DNA of 64,000 nucleotides from Betaproteobacteria bacterium (GCA_027490755.1 JAIXXL010000047.1:1-64000); one strand, 5' to 3'. Positions 43,699 to 55,165 are shown, counted from the stretch's first letter. Notes: generated by a model not told the origin, from the letters alone. Translations and numbers: made by a program.

Positions 43699-44175
43699 TT
43701 ACTCGATCGCCCCCATGATGCTCTGCAGGTAGTTGGCTTCGCCGACCTTGGCCATCAGCTCGATCTGCGTCTCGAGGAAGTCGATGTGCTCCTCGGTATC
43801 GTCGAGGATCATCTGCAGCAGGTCGCGCGAGACGAAGTCGTGCACCGACTCGCAGTGGGCGATGCCGGCCTTGATAGTGGTCTGGGCACCCTGCTCCAGC
43901 GCCAGATCCGACGCGAGGATCTCGCCGACGTTCTCGCCGACATTGAGCTTCCCCATGTCCTGCAGGTTGGGCAGGCCGTCGAGCATGAAGATGCGGTCCA
44001 TCAGGGCATCGGCGTGCTTCATCTCGCCCATCGACTCGGCGTACTCCTTGGCCGCGAGCTTGTCGAAGCCCCAATGCTTGAGCATGCGGTAGTGGACGAA
44101 GTACTGATTGATGGCGGTCAGCTCATTCTTGAGCTGCGCCTGCAGGTGCTTGATGACCTTGGGGTCGCCTTTCAT
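43699..44175 (-). CDS. bfr: Bacterioferritin
   Basis: A 24-mer iron-storage shell with b heme at subunit interfaces. The 158 residues align without gaps to the family numbering: ferroxidase residues E18, E51, H54, E94 and H130 and the heme ligand M52 are present. Position 127, usually Glu, reads Thr (DDTEEH), which may weaken one ferroxidase site ligand or be offset by E128. An SD sits just upstream (GAGAGAG). bfd lies 102 bp upstream on the same strand, so Bfr and its iron-release partner are probably co-regulated. Confidence 0.95.
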   Translation of the reverse strand: MKGDPKVIKHLQAQLKNELTAINQYFVHYRMLKHWGFDKLAAKEYAESMGEMKHADALMDRIFMLDGLPNLQDMGKLNVGENVGEILASDLALEQGAQTTIKAGIAHCESVHDFVSRDLLQMILDDTEEHIDFLETQIELMAKVGEANYLQSIMGAIE

Positions 44176-44277
44176 TCTCTCTCTCCCTATGGCGCGTTCC
44201 GATATAGGCGCGACAATGACTAAAGCCTCGGGATTGTAGCCCCAAGGCGCGTGGCGTGCCGTGCCGCAGGTCGCGGG

Positions 44278-44487
44278 TCAGGCAAGAGAGTTTTCGGCTT
44301 CGCTGGTGATGTGTGCGGTGTTGCCCCCGGAGCGGCAGCGGTCCCAGATGTCGCGCGCGCAACCGGCACACTTGCCGCATTGCGTCGCAACCCCATGTTC
44401 AAACTGCAGATCATCAAAACTCTGGCCCGAGCGCGCTGAACGCTCGATGGTCTTGTCGCTGACGCGGGCACAGATGCAAATGATCAT
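44278..44487 (-). CDS. bfd: Bacterioferritin-associated ferredoxin
   Basis: A 69-residue [2Fe-2S] protein that reduces heme in bacterioferritin and so mobilises stored iron. The four cluster cysteines are C4, C6, C37 and C40 (MIICICARVSD; ATQCGKCAGC), the unusual spacing that defines Bfd. A Fur-like site overlaps the region directly upstream of the start, fitting induction in iron starvation. Confidence 0.93.
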   Translation of the reverse strand: MIICICARVSDKTIERSARSGQSFDDLQFEHGVATQCGKCAGCARDIWDRCRSGGNTAHITSEAENSLA

Positions 44488-44491
44488 GCCG

Positions 44492-44511
44492 GAATGATAA
44501 TGGTTCCTATT
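44492..44511. promoter_or_regulatory. Probable Fur box upstream of bfd
   Basis: Sequence gaatgataatggttcctatt lies just upstream of the bfd start. It resembles the GATAATGATAAT-type Fur consensus and shares the 12-nt core tgataatggttc with the site before the TonB receptor at 57264-57275. Location next to an iron-release gene supports the call. Confidence 0.72.
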
Positions 44512-44561
44512 GACATGTCAAGGCCACTTTCGCCGCGCCCGGGGTTGGCGGCGACAAAAAC

Positions 44562-44588
44562 AAAAAAGCCACCCGAAGGTGGCTTTTT
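44562..44588 (-). terminator. Rho-independent terminator downstream of pqqA
   Basis: Stem GCCACC/GGTGGC with loop CGAA, extended by A5/T5 pairing, followed on the - strand by a T run. It lies 20 nt past the pqqA stop and could also terminate a + strand transcript. Confidence 0.88.
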
Positions 44589-44607
44589 CGATCGGCGCAG
44601 TCCGCGA

Positions 44608-44679
44608 TTAGCGGGCGGCGATGTACATCGTGACTTCGAAACCGAAACGAAGATCAGCGGCAGCGGGCTTGGTCCACAT
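44608..44679 (-). CDS. pqqA: PqqA, precursor peptide of pyrroloquinoline quinone (orphan copy)
   Basis: A 23-residue peptide, [20 protein letters not shown] + AAR. It has the same length and layout as classic PqqA peptides. E15 and Y19, the two residues that PqqE and later enzymes join and convert into PQQ, are in place within the conserved FEVTMY segment. A near-ideal AAGGAG (44687-44692) lies 7 nt before the ATG and a terminator follows the stop. It lies downstream of typA on the same strand, about 100 bp away, so it probably has its own promoter. No pqqB, C, D or E is in the window, so the peptide must be processed by enzymes encoded elsewhere, or be a remnant. Confidence 0.9.
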   Translation of the reverse strand: MWTKPAAADLRFGFEVTMYIAAR

Positions 44680-44779
44680 GGTGAAGCTCCTTGAGTGAGG
44701 TTGTCCTACGCGACGAATATTGGACTACAAGCCCAGCACAATCACCCTCCGGCTGCGCAAAGCCGCCTACGTAAAATCA

Positions 44780-46597
<1,818 letters not shown>

Positions 46598-46746
46598 GGA
46601 AGACCTTGATTCTGCGGGCTCGGAAGGGCGCGGATGTTAGCACGGCACGGTTTCGCTGTCGCAGCGCAGCAAAAATCCGGCCCGGGTGGGGGTGGCGCTG
46701 CTAAAATGCAAGCGATTCAGAGGTTTCCAAGCGCCCGTCTAAATTC

Positions 46747-47643
46747 ATGCGTCCGATCGATCTGCACTGCCACTCCACCGTGTCCGACGGCATGCTGCCG
46801 CCGGCCGAACTCGTGGCGCGCGCAGCCGGCAACGGCTGCCGCTGGCTGGCGCTCACCGACCACGACGACCTCGACGGGCTTGACGTGGCCGCGCGAACCG
46901 CCGCCGAACACGGCATCGGTTTCGTGCCCGGGGTCGAGGTCTCGGTCAGCTGGCAGGACGTGACGCTGCACATCGTCGGCCTCGGCATCGACCCGGCCTG
47001 CACCACCCTGCAGCGCGGCCTCGAGCACGTCCGCAGCGGCCGCGCCGAGCGCGCCGAGCAGATGGCGGCGGGTCTGGCGCGCGCCGGTATCGGCGGCGCG
47101 CTGCAGGGCGCCTACCGCTACGCCAGCAACGCGGCACTTATCAGCCGCGCGCACTTTGCCCGCTACATCGTCGAGCAGGGCCACGCGCGCGACACCAGCG
47201 CGGTATTCAAGCGCTACCTGGTCAAGGGCAAGCCGGGCTATGTGCGTCATGAGTGGGCGTCGCTAGGCGACGCGATCGAGTGGATCCACGCCGCCGGCGG
47301 AGTGGCCATCATCGCCCACCCCGGCCGCTACCGCGTCAGCGTGTACGGCATGCACGACCTTCTGCGCGAGTTCCGTGGCCTCGGGGGTGACGGCATCGAG
47401 GTGATCACCAGCAGCCACAGCACCGAGGACTACCGGCGCTTCAACGTGCTGGCGCAGGAGGCCGGTCTGCTGGCCTCGGTCGGCTCCGACTTCCACGCGC
47501 CCGAGGAATCCTGGATGGACGTGGGCGGCGTGCCGGACCTGCCGCTCGCCGCCACGCCGGTCTGGGAGGCACTCGGCTTGCGCTGGGATCCTGCGCCAGC
47601 CGGTGCGGGATCAAGCTTGGAGGCTGTGGCCGGTTCCGCCTGA
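46747..47643 (+). CDS. rnm: PHP-domain phosphoesterase (RNase AM / TrpH-like)
   Basis: The PHP fold with metal ligands HxH (DLHCHSTVSDG), ALTDHDD, PGVEVS, IIAHPGRY and GSDFHAP. The family includes 3',5'-nucleotide bisphosphate phosphatases and the 5'-3' exonuclease RNase AM (YciV), which matures 5' ends of rRNAs. The 298-residue length and its place before yciO match that group. It is divergent from typA, with a 149-bp shared upstream region. Confidence 0.9.
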   Translation: MRPIDLHCHSTVSDGMLPPAELVARAAGNGCRWLALTDHDDLDGLDVAARTAAEHGIGFVPGVEVSVSWQDVTLHIVGLGIDPACTTLQRGLEHVRSGRAERAEQMAAGLARAGIGGALQGAYRYASNAALISRAHFARYIVEQGHARDTSAVFKRYLVKGKPGYVRHEWASLGDAIEWIHAAGGVAIIAHPGRYRVSVYGMHDLLREFRGLGGDGIEVITSSHSTEDYRRFNVLAQEAGLLASVGSDFHAPEESWMDVGGVPDLPLAATPVWEALGLRWDPAPAGAGSSLEAVAGSA

Positions 47644-47711
47644 CGCCGCAGCGCGCGACACTTGCGCAATGCCGCAGACGGTCGCTGAAGCAGCCCCTGA
47701 ACGCCCTCCCC

Positions 47712-48341
47712 ATGTCGCAGCATTTCCACGTACACCCCGAGAACCCGCAGCCGCGACTGCTGCGCCAGGCTGCCGAGATCATCCGCGGTGGTGGCGTGAT
47801 CGCCTACCCCACCGACAGTTGCTACGCACTCGGCTGCCATCTCGATGACAAGTCGGCGGTCGACCGCATCCGCCGCATCCGCGGCCTCGACGACGACCAC
47901 TGGCTGACACTGGTCTGCAGCGACCTGTCCGAGATCGCGCGCTACGCCAAGGTCGACAACATCCAGTACCGGCTCCTCAAGTCCTGCCTGCCGGGACCCT
48001 ACACCTTCATCCTTCAGGCCAGCCGCGAGGTACCCCGGCGCCTGGTCCACCCCAAGCGCCTGCACCTTGGCCTGCGCGTTCCCGATCACCCGGTCGTGCT
48101 CGGCCTGCTCGGCGAACTTGGCGAGCCGATCGTCTCGACCTCGCTGATCCTGCCCGACGAGAGCGAGCCGATGACCGCTGGCTGGGCCATCCGCGACACA
48201 CTCGAGCATCAGGTCGACCTCGTCATCGACGACGGCAGCGAGGCCGCGCACCTGACCACAGTGGTCGATCTCACCACCGACGTGCCAGAGATCGTCCGCG
48301 AGGGCATCGGCAGCGCTGCACGACTCGGCCTCGGGGCTTAG
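47712..48341 (+). CDS. yciO: YciO/Sua5/YrdC-type L-threonylcarbamoyladenylate synthase-like protein
   Basis: A YrdC-fold protein of 209 residues (EIIRGGGVIAYPTDSCYALGCHL; LVCSDLSEIARYAKVDN; PGPYTFILQA; LGLRVPDHPV; VSTSLIL). Sua5/TsaC members make threonylcarbamoyl-AMP for tRNA t6A; YciO is a paralogue whose activity is weaker or distinct. The short length and the gene neighbours fit YciO rather than Sua5. Confidence 0.88.
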   Translation: MSQHFHVHPENPQPRLLRQAAEIIRGGGVIAYPTDSCYALGCHLDDKSAVDRIRRIRGLDDDHWLTLVCSDLSEIARYAKVDNIQYRLLKSCLPGPYTFILQASREVPRRLVHPKRLHLGLRVPDHPVVLGLLGELGEPIVSTSLILPDESEPMTAGWAIRDTLEHQVDLVIDDGSEAAHLTTVVDLTTDVPEIVREGIGSAARLGLGA

Positions 48342-48355
48342 GGCACAATCCATCG

Positions 48356-49081
48356 ATGGACTCCGCTAGCGAGCTGATCCGCGCCGTCAGCATCTTTGCC
48401 ATCCCGGTGCTCTTTGCCATCACCCTGCACGAGGCCGCGCACGGCTACGCCGCCCGTCACTTCGGTGACCACACCGCAGCCGCGCTGGGCCGCATCAGCC
48501 TGAATCCCTTACGCCACATCGACCCGGTGGGCACCCTCCTGATCCCCATACTGCTGCTGGCCGTGAGCGGCGGCAGCCTTCTGTTCGGCTGGGCCAAGCC
48601 GGTGCCGGTCAACTTCAGCGCCCTGCGCAACCCCAAGCAGGACATGCTCTGGGTGGCTGCCGCGGGCCCCGCGGCCAACCTCGCCCAGGCCTTGTTCTGG
48701 GGCCTGGTTCTGCGCCTTGGGCTGTGGATGGGCGGCGACGCCAACCCGCTCGGCGTGCCCAACGGCGTGCATGCGCTGGCCGTGCCGATGGTGCTGATGG
48801 GGGCGGCCGGCATCGTCGTCAACGTCGCCCTGATGGTGCTCAACCTGCTGCCGCTGCCGCCGCTGGACGGTGGGCGGATGGTGGTGAGCCTGCTGCCCGA
48901 GCGCCAAGCCTGGCAGTTCGCCCGCCTCGAGCGCTGGGGCTTCCTTATCCTCATCGTGTTGCTGGCCACCGGCCTGCTCGGCAGCCTCATGTGGCCGCTG
49001 GTGTCCACATCGGCGGCGCTGGTCGGGCAACTGTTCGGCGTCTCGCTGCAGCAGCTGGTCGGCCTGATCAACGCCATCTAA
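48356..49081 (+). CDS. Site-2 protease family membrane zinc metallopeptidase
   Basis: A 241-residue polytopic protein with the zinc motif HEAAH (LHEAAHGYAARHFGD, about 24) in the first helix and the second metal site in NLLPLPPLDGGR (about 164-175). Five to six helices. It belongs to the compact S2P subgroup without PDZ domains. Substrates of this group are mostly unknown. It lies 14 nt after yciO and 48 nt before trpS. Confidence 0.9.
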   Translation: MDSASELIRAVSIFAIPVLFAITLHEAAHGYAARHFGDHTAAALGRISLNPLRHIDPVGTLLIPILLLAVSGGSLLFGWAKPVPVNFSALRNPKQDMLWVAAAGPAANLAQALFWGLVLRLGLWMGGDANPLGVPNGVHALAVPMVLMGAAGIVVNVALMVLNLLPLPPLDGGRMVVSLLPERQAWQFARLERWGFLILIVLLATGLLGSLMWPLVSTSAALVGQLFGVSLQQLVGLINAI

Positions 49082-49129
49082 CCTTCCCCGACAACCCACC
49101 GCCCCGCACAGGTTCCGGAGCCCCGATAA

Positions 49130-50332
49130 ATGTTCGTCGATCGCGTTCTTTCCGGCATGCGCCCCACCGGCATGCTCCATCTCGGCCACTACCAGGGCGT
49201 GCTCAAGAACTGGGTGCGGCTGCAGCACGAGCACGAGTGCCTGTTCTTCGTCGCCGACTGGCACGCGCTGACCACGCATTACGACGATGTTGCGGTGATC
49301 GAGCAGAACGTCTGGGACATGGTCATCGACTGGATCGCGGCCGGCGTCGACCCGTCGCGTGCGGCGATGTTCATCCAGAGCCAGGTGCCGGAGCACGCCG
49401 AGCTGCACCTGCTGCTGTCGATGATGACGCCTCTGGGTTGGCTGGAACGCGTGCCGACCTACAAGGACCAGCAGGAGAAGCTTACCGAGAAGGACCTCTC
49501 GACCTACGGCTTCCTCGGCTACCCGCTGCTGCAGAGCGCCGACATCCTCATCTACCGCGCCAACCATGTGCCGGTGGGCGAGGACCAGGTGCCGCACATC
49601 GAATTCACGCGCGAGATCGCGCGCCGCTTCAACCATCTGTTCGGCAAGGAGCCAGGCTTCGAACAGAAGGCCGAGGCGGCCATCAAGAAGCTCGGCAGCA
49701 AGAAGGCCAAGCTCTACGAGGACCTGCGCGACCGCTACCAGGAGCAAGGCGACGACGCTGCGCTGGAGGCCGCGCGCGCGCTGATCATGGAAAGCCAGAA
49801 CATCGCGCTGGGTGACCGTGAGCGCCTGTTCGGCTACCTCGAGGGCGGCGGCAAGGTGATCCTGCCGGAGCCGCAGGCGCTGCTCACCGAGGCCTCCAAG
49901 ATGCCGGGCCTCGACGGCAACAAGATGAGCAAGAGCTACAACAACACCATTGCCATGCGCGACGACGCCGACACGGTGACGAAGAAGATCCGCACCATGC
50001 CGACCGACCCGGCGCGCGTGCGCCGCACCGACCCGGGCGACCCGGCCAAGTGCCCGGTGTGGCAGTTCCACTTGGTGTATTCGGACGACGGCCGCCGCAA
50101 CTGGGTGACCGAGGGCTGCAAGAGCGCCGGTATCGGTTGCCTGGAGTGCAAGCAGCCGATCATCGACGCCGTGCTGGCCGAGCAGGGCCCGATGCGCGAG
50201 CGCGCCGAGCCCTACCTCGAGGACCCGACCCTGGTGCGCAACATCGTCGCTGACGGCTGCGAGAGGGCGCGCGATCTGGCGCGCGAAACCATGCGCGACG
50301 TGCGCGAGTCGATGGGTCTGGGCTACACCTGA
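49130..50332 (+). CDS. trpS: Tryptophanyl-tRNA synthetase
   Basis: Class I synthetase with the HIGH variant in GMLHLGHYQGVLKNW and KMSKS in NKMSKSYNN. The 400-residue form has the insertion seen in many proteobacterial TrpRS. A region with CPVWQFH, EGCKSAGIGCLECKQPI suggests a Cys-rich C-terminal part. Confidence 0.97.
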   Translation: MFVDRVLSGMRPTGMLHLGHYQGVLKNWVRLQHEHECLFFVADWHALTTHYDDVAVIEQNVWDMVIDWIAAGVDPSRAAMFIQSQVPEHAELHLLLSMMTPLGWLERVPTYKDQQEKLTEKDLSTYGFLGYPLLQSADILIYRANHVPVGEDQVPHIEFTREIARRFNHLFGKEPGFEQKAEAAIKKLGSKKAKLYEDLRDRYQEQGDDAALEAARALIMESQNIALGDRERLFGYLEGGGKVILPEPQALLTEASKMPGLDGNKMSKSYNNTIAMRDDADTVTKKIRTMPTDPARVRRTDPGDPAKCPVWQFHLVYSDDGRRNWVTEGCKSAGIGCLECKQPIIDAVLAEQGPMRERAEPYLEDPTLVRNIVADGCERARDLARETMRDVRESMGLGYT

Positions 50333-50363
50333 GCTGCTGAGCGCCGGTCAGGGTCTGCCGCGG

Positions 50364-51704
50364 CTAGCGCCGGGGCCGCCCGTCCGCTGGCGCGCCGATG
50401 CGGCCGCGCAGCAGCCACCAGGCCACTGGCAGGTTGCCCAGAGCGAACAGGCCGAGCAGAGTCTCGATGCCCGAACCCAGCGCGGCCAGACCCGCGCCGG
50501 TGCCGGCCGCTGCAACCATCGCGCCGGCGTTGACCACGTTGTTGGCGGCCACCGCGCGGCCCCGCCGCTCCGGCGCAGCGAGGCGCTGCAGCGCAGTGTA
50601 GAGCGGCACACAGTAGGCCCCGCCGGCCACGGCCAGCGCGAACAGGGTCAGCCCGATACCAACGCTGCCGGGGGCAGCCCACCAGCCCGCCAGGCTCAGC
50701 AGACCGTTGGCTGGCAGACCATCTGGCGACGCTGCCGGCAGCAGCCAGACCAGCAGCAGCGCAAATACCGCCATGTCGAGGGCCGCAGCCGGTACCAAAG
50801 GCATGCTGGGCATGCGGCGCAGGGCTGCTGCGGCCAGCGCCGAGCCGGCGCCAACGCCCACCGAGAACACCGCCAACAGCGCGCTGACCACGGTCGCGTC
50901 GCCATGCAGGTGGTCGCGCACCATCACCGGCAGTTGCGTCAGTACCGTCGCGCCGAATGCCCAGAACCAGGAGATTGCCACCAGCACCGGCCACACCGGC
51001 TCGCCACGTGCGGCGTTGATGAGCGCGGCGGTGGCACGCAGGGGGTTGCGCAGCGCAGCTGAACCATCACCCACGCGAGGGCCAACTCCGCCCTGAGCCG
51101 TGGCATCTGCAGCGGCCACCGGCGGCGCAGCCGGCATGCCGTACACCGCCGCCAAGCCCGCCACCGCGACCAGCAGCGCCAGCCCGCCGACGCGCCAGAC
51201 CGCGTCCTCGCCGGCCACCAGCCAGCCCGCCACAAGCGTGCCGAGCAGGATGGCGAGAAACGTGGCCGCCTCGATCCAGGCGTTGCCGGCCAGCAACTCG
51301 TCGGCGCCCAGATGCTGCGGCAGTACGCCGTACTTGACCGGCCCGAACAGGGCCGACTGTGCGCCGAGCAGCGTCAGCGCCAGCAGCGACAGCGACAGGC
51401 TGCCGGACAGCAAGCCGGCCGCGCCGAGCAGCGCGATCAGCACCTCCAACCACTTGGAGACGCGCGCGATGCGCGCCTTGTCAGCGTTGTCAGCCCAGTG
51501 GCCGGCGTTGGCCGACAGCAGCAGGAAGGGCAGGATGAACAGGCCGGCGGCAAGGTTGACCAGCAGCCCCGGCGAAGTGACCGCGCCGAAGCCCTGGTAG
51601 AGCACCAGCAGCACCAGCGCGTTCTTGTAGAGGTTGTCGTTGAAGGCGCCGAGGAACTGCGTGGCGAACAGCGGCCCAAAGCGGCGGGATGTGAGCAGGC
51701 TCAT
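50364..51704 (-). CDS. MFS transporter, lysophospholipid transporter LplT-like
   Basis: A 446-residue protein with twelve predicted helices. The N-terminus RRFGPLFATQFLGAFNDNLYKNALVLLV is characteristic of the LplT family, which flips lysophospholipids across the inner membrane for reacylation. The usual acyltransferase partner (aas/plsC) is absent as a fusion and is not adjacent. It converges with trpS and is divergent from scpA. Confidence 0.85.
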   Translation of the reverse strand: MSLLTSRRFGPLFATQFLGAFNDNLYKNALVLLVLYQGFGAVTSPGLLVNLAAGLFILPFLLLSANAGHWADNADKARIARVSKWLEVLIALLGAAGLLSGSLSLSLLALTLLGAQSALFGPVKYGVLPQHLGADELLAGNAWIEAATFLAILLGTLVAGWLVAGEDAVWRVGGLALLVAVAGLAAVYGMPAAPPVAAADATAQGGVGPRVGDGSAALRNPLRATAALINAARGEPVWPVLVAISWFWAFGATVLTQLPVMVRDHLHGDATVVSALLAVFSVGVGAGSALAAAALRRMPSMPLVPAAALDMAVFALLLVWLLPAASPDGLPANGLLSLAGWWAAPGSVGIGLTLFALAVAGGAYCVPLYTALQRLAAPERRGRAVAANNVVNAGAMVAAAGTGAGLAALGSGIETLLGLFALGNLPVAWWLLRGRIGAPADGRPRR

Positions 51705-51775
51705 GCGCCGACTATAGCCGGAGAGGACAGCGCACCGGCCGGGCCGACCGCCCCCGGGTGATAGACTGCCTCGCC

Positions 51776-52612
51776 ATGCACACCGAAGTGGATACCGAGC
51801 CCGTCGAAGCCGGAGTCGCCGACGCCGGGGCCGCCGAACTGCCGCCCCTGGCCCGTCTCTACGGCGAGCCAGTGACCAGCCTGCCGCGGGACCTGTTCAT
51901 CCCGCCCGAGGCGCTCGAAGTTGTGCTGCAGGCCTTCGAGGGCCCGCTCGACCTGCTGCTGTACCTGATCCGCAAGCAGAATCTGGACATCCTGGATATC
52001 CCGATGGCGGACCTGACCCGCCAGTACATCGCCTACATCGATGCGCTGCAGGCCGGCCGCCTGGAACTCGCCGCCGACTACCTGCTGATGGCGGCCATGC
52101 TCATCGACATCAAGTCGCGAATGCTGCTGCCGCAGCCACCCTCGGCGAGCGACGAGGGGCCCGAGGACCCGCGCGCGGAGCTGGTGCGGCGCCTGCTGGA
52201 GTACGAGCAGATGCGTGCCGCCGCCACCCGCATCGACGCCCTGCCGCAGGCCGGCCGCGACTTCGAGTGGGTGCAGGCGGCTTTCGAGGCCAGCGCCCCG
52301 CCACCGCCCGGCGTCTCGAGCGCCGAGTTGATGGACGCCTGGCGCAGCATCCTCGCCCGCGCCCGCGCCAACACCCACCACCGCATCAGCCGCGAGACGC
52401 TGTCGGTGCGCGAGCACATGACACGGGTGCTGCGGCTGCTGCGCGAGATGGGCATGCGGCGCTTCACCGAACTGTTCGACGCCGCGGACGGCGTCCCGCA
52501 CCTGGTCGTCACCTTCCTCGCCATCCTCGAGCTGGTGCGCGAGGGGCTGGCACGGCTGACCCAGACCGAGGCCCTGGCGCCGATCTACGTCACCCTGCCG
52601 GACGGCGCCTGA
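51776..52612 (+). CDS. scpA: Segregation and condensation protein A
   Basis: The kleisin of the SMC-ScpAB condensin complex. The ATG at 51776 is preferred; a start at 51758 adds six residues. Core motif [32 protein letters not shown] and [18 protein letters not shown] identify it, with a C-terminal winged-helix region. scpB starts 5 nt after the stop. Confidence 0.95.
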   Translation: MHTEVDTEPVEAGVADAGAAELPPLARLYGEPVTSLPRDLFIPPEALEVVLQAFEGPLDLLLYLIRKQNLDILDIPMADLTRQYIAYIDALQAGRLELAADYLLMAAMLIDIKSRMLLPQPPSASDEGPEDPRAELVRRLLEYEQMRAAATRIDALPQAGRDFEWVQAAFEASAPPPPGVSSAELMDAWRSILARARANTHHRISRETLSVREHMTRVLRLLREMGMRRFTELFDAADGVPHLVVTFLAILELVREGLARLTQTEALAPIYVTLPDGA

Positions 52613-52616
52613 GCCC

Positions 52617-53255
52617 ATGGACGACTCCGCAGAACTGAGCCCGGCGCAGGCGCTGCGCATCCTCGAGGCAGCACTGCTGACGGCGTCCGAGCCCTTGCCG
52701 GTAGCGGCGCTGCGGCAGCTGTTCGACGACACCCTGTCGGCCGAGACCGTGCGCCGCCTGCTCGACGAGCTGCGCGAGGCATGGGCCGAGCGTCCGGTCG
52801 AGCTGGTTCAGCTGGCCGGCGGCTGGCGCTTCCGCGCTCGCACCGAGATGCAACCCTGGCTGGATCGTCTGAAGGCGGAGAGACCGGCGCGCTACTCGCG
52901 TGCGGTGCTGGAGACGCTGGCGATCATCGCCTACCGGCAACCGGTCACCCGCGGCGAGATCGAGGAGATCCGTGGCGTCGCCGTGGCCACCCCGGTCATC
53001 CGCACGCTGGAGGCGCGCGGCTGGGTCGAGACGGTCGGCTTCCGTGATGTCCCGGGCAAGCCGTCGCTGCTAGCCACCACACGGCGGTTCCTCGATGACC
53101 TCGGCCTGCGCAGCCTGACCGAGCTGCCCACACTCACCGGGCTGGAGCAGACCCTGCAGCTTGAGCACGACCCAGTTGAACACGACCGGGCTGACAACGA
53201 ACCAGCGAACCCCTATGGCCCGCAAGAACACACCCTTTCGTCCGCCCGCCAATAA
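52617..53255 (+). CDS. scpB: Segregation and condensation protein B
   Basis: The winged-helix partner of ScpA. The 212 residues show [52 protein letters not shown] core (here [18 protein letters not shown]) and GRRxVPGRP-like [17 protein letters not shown]. Its last 41 nt overlap the rluB start in another frame. Confidence 0.95.
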   Translation: MDDSAELSPAQALRILEAALLTASEPLPVAALRQLFDDTLSAETVRRLLDELREAWAERPVELVQLAGGWRFRARTEMQPWLDRLKAERPARYSRAVLETLAIIAYRQPVTRGEIEEIRGVAVATPVIRTLEARGWVETVGFRDVPGKPSLLATTRRFLDDLGLRSLTELPTLTGLEQTLQLEHDPVEHDRADNEPANPYGPQEHTLSSARQ

Positions 53256-54267
53256 GGCGCCGGCACGTCCGAAACGAGCCAATGCCAGCAGCGCCCCCGC
53301 GCGCCCTGCCGAAGGCCAGAGGCCGAACAGCGGCAGAACGGGCGCAAGTGAAGCCGACACGGTCGAGACCGTCGCGGCTGAACCGGCCGCCGCGTCCGGC
53401 GGCGACCGCCTGCAGAAGTACCTCGCCGACCAGGGTGTCGGCTCGCGCCGCGACATCGAGACGCGTATCGCCGCCGGTCAGGTATCGGTCAACGGCGCGA
53501 CCGCGGTCCTGGGCCAGCGCGTGCAACCTGGCGACGTGGTGCGGATCGGCGGGCGCGGCTACAAGGTGCAGGCCAACACGCGGCTGCCGCGCGTTCTGAT
53601 CTATCACAAGCCGGAGGGCGAGATCTCCAGCCGCGAGGACGCCAAGGGCCGGCCGACCGTGTTCGAGCACCTGCCGCGCATCCGTGGCGGCAAATGGGTG
53701 GCGGTGGGGCGGCTCGACATCAACAGCTGCGGGCTGATGATCCTGACAAGCTCGGGCGACCTGGCCAACCGGCTGATGCACCCGCGCTTCGAGGTCGAGC
53801 GCGAATACGCGGTGCGCACGCTGGGCCAGCTGGACAGCCTGCAGGCCGGGAAACTGCTGAAGGGCGTCGAGCTGGAAGACGGCACCGCCCGCTTTGCCAG
53901 CGTGCTCGACGCCGGTGGCGAGGGCAGCAACCACTGGTACCGGGTGGTCATCCGCGAGGGCCGCAAGCGCGAGGTGCGGCGCATGTTCGAGGCGATCGGG
54001 CTGATGGTGAGCCGGCTGATGCGGGTGCGCTTCGGGCCGGTCGAGCTGCCATCGCACCTCAAGCGCGGCGCGCTGCACGAGGTCTCCGCCGAAGAAGTGG
54101 CCAAGCTGATGCACTGGGCCGGGCTGCCGGCCGAGATGCCGGTGCCGGTGCAGAAGCGGCCGGGCGCGGCGCGCAAGCCGCGGACCGTGCTGCAGAAACT
54201 GCCCGACGCGCCGCCGGCGACTAAAGCTGCCCGGCCGCGCGCGCCGCGACGAGGGTCGGCTCGCTGA
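53215..54267 (+). CDS. rluB: 23S rRNA pseudouridine-2605 synthase
   Basis: The ATG at 53215 gives 350 residues. A basic, low-complexity N-terminus (about 60 residues) precedes an S4 RNA-binding domain ([19 protein letters not shown]) and an RsuA-family catalytic domain with the catalytic Asp in [15 protein letters not shown] and [13 protein letters not shown]. The C-terminal tail is Pro/Arg/Lys-rich. It overlaps prmB tail-to-tail by 47 nt. Confidence 0.94.
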   Translation: MARKNTPFRPPANKAPARPKRANASSAPARPAEGQRPNSGRTGASEADTVETVAAEPAAASGGDRLQKYLADQGVGSRRDIETRIAAGQVSVNGATAVLGQRVQPGDVVRIGGRGYKVQANTRLPRVLIYHKPEGEISSREDAKGRPTVFEHLPRIRGGKWVAVGRLDINSCGLMILTSSGDLANRLMHPRFEVEREYAVRTLGQLDSLQAGKLLKGVELEDGTARFASVLDAGGEGSNHWYRVVIREGRKREVRRMFEAIGLMVSRLMRVRFGPVELPSHLKRGALHEVSAEEVAKLMHWAGLPAEMPVPVQKRPGAARKPRTVLQKLPDAPPATKAARPRAPRRGSAR

Positions 54268-55165
54268 CGGCGAACACCACGCCGTCGCCGGCCGACGTGA
54301 GCGGCCAGGTCAGCTCGACATCCGGCCACAGCGCCTCGACGATCTCGCGGCGTTCGCCGACCTCGACCAGCAGCCAGCCGCCGGTCTCAAGGTGGTCAGG
54401 TGCCTCGCGCAGGATGCGTCGCACGAAGTCCATGCCGTCGTCACCCGCCGCCAGCGCCAGCCCCGGCTCGTGGCGGAACTCGTCGGGCAGCTCGCTCATG
54501 GCTAGCGCGTCTACGTATGGCGGGTTGCACAGGATGCGGTCGTAGCGACGGCCCGCCACGGCAGCAAAGAGGTTGCCCTGCAGCAGCTCGATGCGCATCT
54601 CCAGGCCGTAGTCGGCCACGTTCATGGCCGCCACCTCGAGCGCATCGGCGCTGATGTCGGCTGCGTCCACCTGCGCGTTCAGGTAGACGTGTGCGGCGAC
54701 GATACCCAGGCAACCGGAGCCGGTACACAGGTCGAGCACGCTGCCCACGGCGTCCGCCTCGGCCAGCCACGGCGCCGGCTGCAACTCGTCGTCGCGCAGC
54801 AGCTCGGCGATGAACGAGCGCGGAATCAGCACGCGGCGATCGACACGGAAGTCAAAGTCGCCCAGCCAGGCCTCGCCGGTGATGTAGGCCGAGGGTACGC
54901 GCTGCTCAGTGCGCTGCTCGATCACCCACGACAAGCTGCGGCATTCGTCTGCGGTCAAGGCCGCGCCGAGGAAGGCCTCCAGCCGCTCACTCGGCAGGGC
55001 CAGCGTATGGCAGATCAGGTAGACCGCCTCGTCGAAGGGGTCGAGGAAGCCCTGACCGTGCGCCAGGCCGGCGTGGCCGAAGCGGCTCATGGCGTAGCGC
55101 AGCCAGTCGCGCACGGTGAGCAACTCGGGTGGGGCGATCTGGGTGTTGTGCAGCGGGTGCGACAT
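54221..55165 (-). CDS. prmB: Ribosomal protein uL3 glutamine N5-methyltransferase
   Basis: The ATG at 55165 (MSHPLHNTQI) is the family-like start; 30 codons further upstream are not. The 314-residue protein has the SAM motif VLDLCTGSGCLGIVAA and the catalytic NPPY (ILCNPPYVDALAM). The N-terminal segment matches PrmB more than PrmC (GHAGLAHGQGFLDPFDEAVYL). Confidence 0.93.
   Translation of the reverse strand: MSHPLHNTQIAPPELLTVRDWLRYAMSRFGHAGLAHGQGFLDPFDEAVYLICHTLALPSERLEAFLGAALTADECRSLSWVIEQRTEQRVPSAYITGEAWLGDFDFRVDRRVLIPRSFIAELLRDDELQPAPWLAEADAVGSVLDLCTGSGCLGIVAAHVYLNAQVDAADISADALEVAAMNVADYGLEMRIELLQGNLFAAVAGRRYDRILCNPPYVDALAMSELPDEFRHEPGLALAAGDDGMDFVRRILREAPDHLETGGWLLVEVGERREIVEALWPDVELTWPLTSAGDGVVFAVSEPTLVAARAAGQL

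Noticed and set aside
42692..44074. Long - strand open frame (460 codons)
   Set aside because: It runs antisense to pntB, across the terminator and into bfr in the wrong frame.
48509..50071. Long - strand open frame (520 codons)
   Set aside because: Antisense to the S2P protease and trpS genes; composition is shadow-like.
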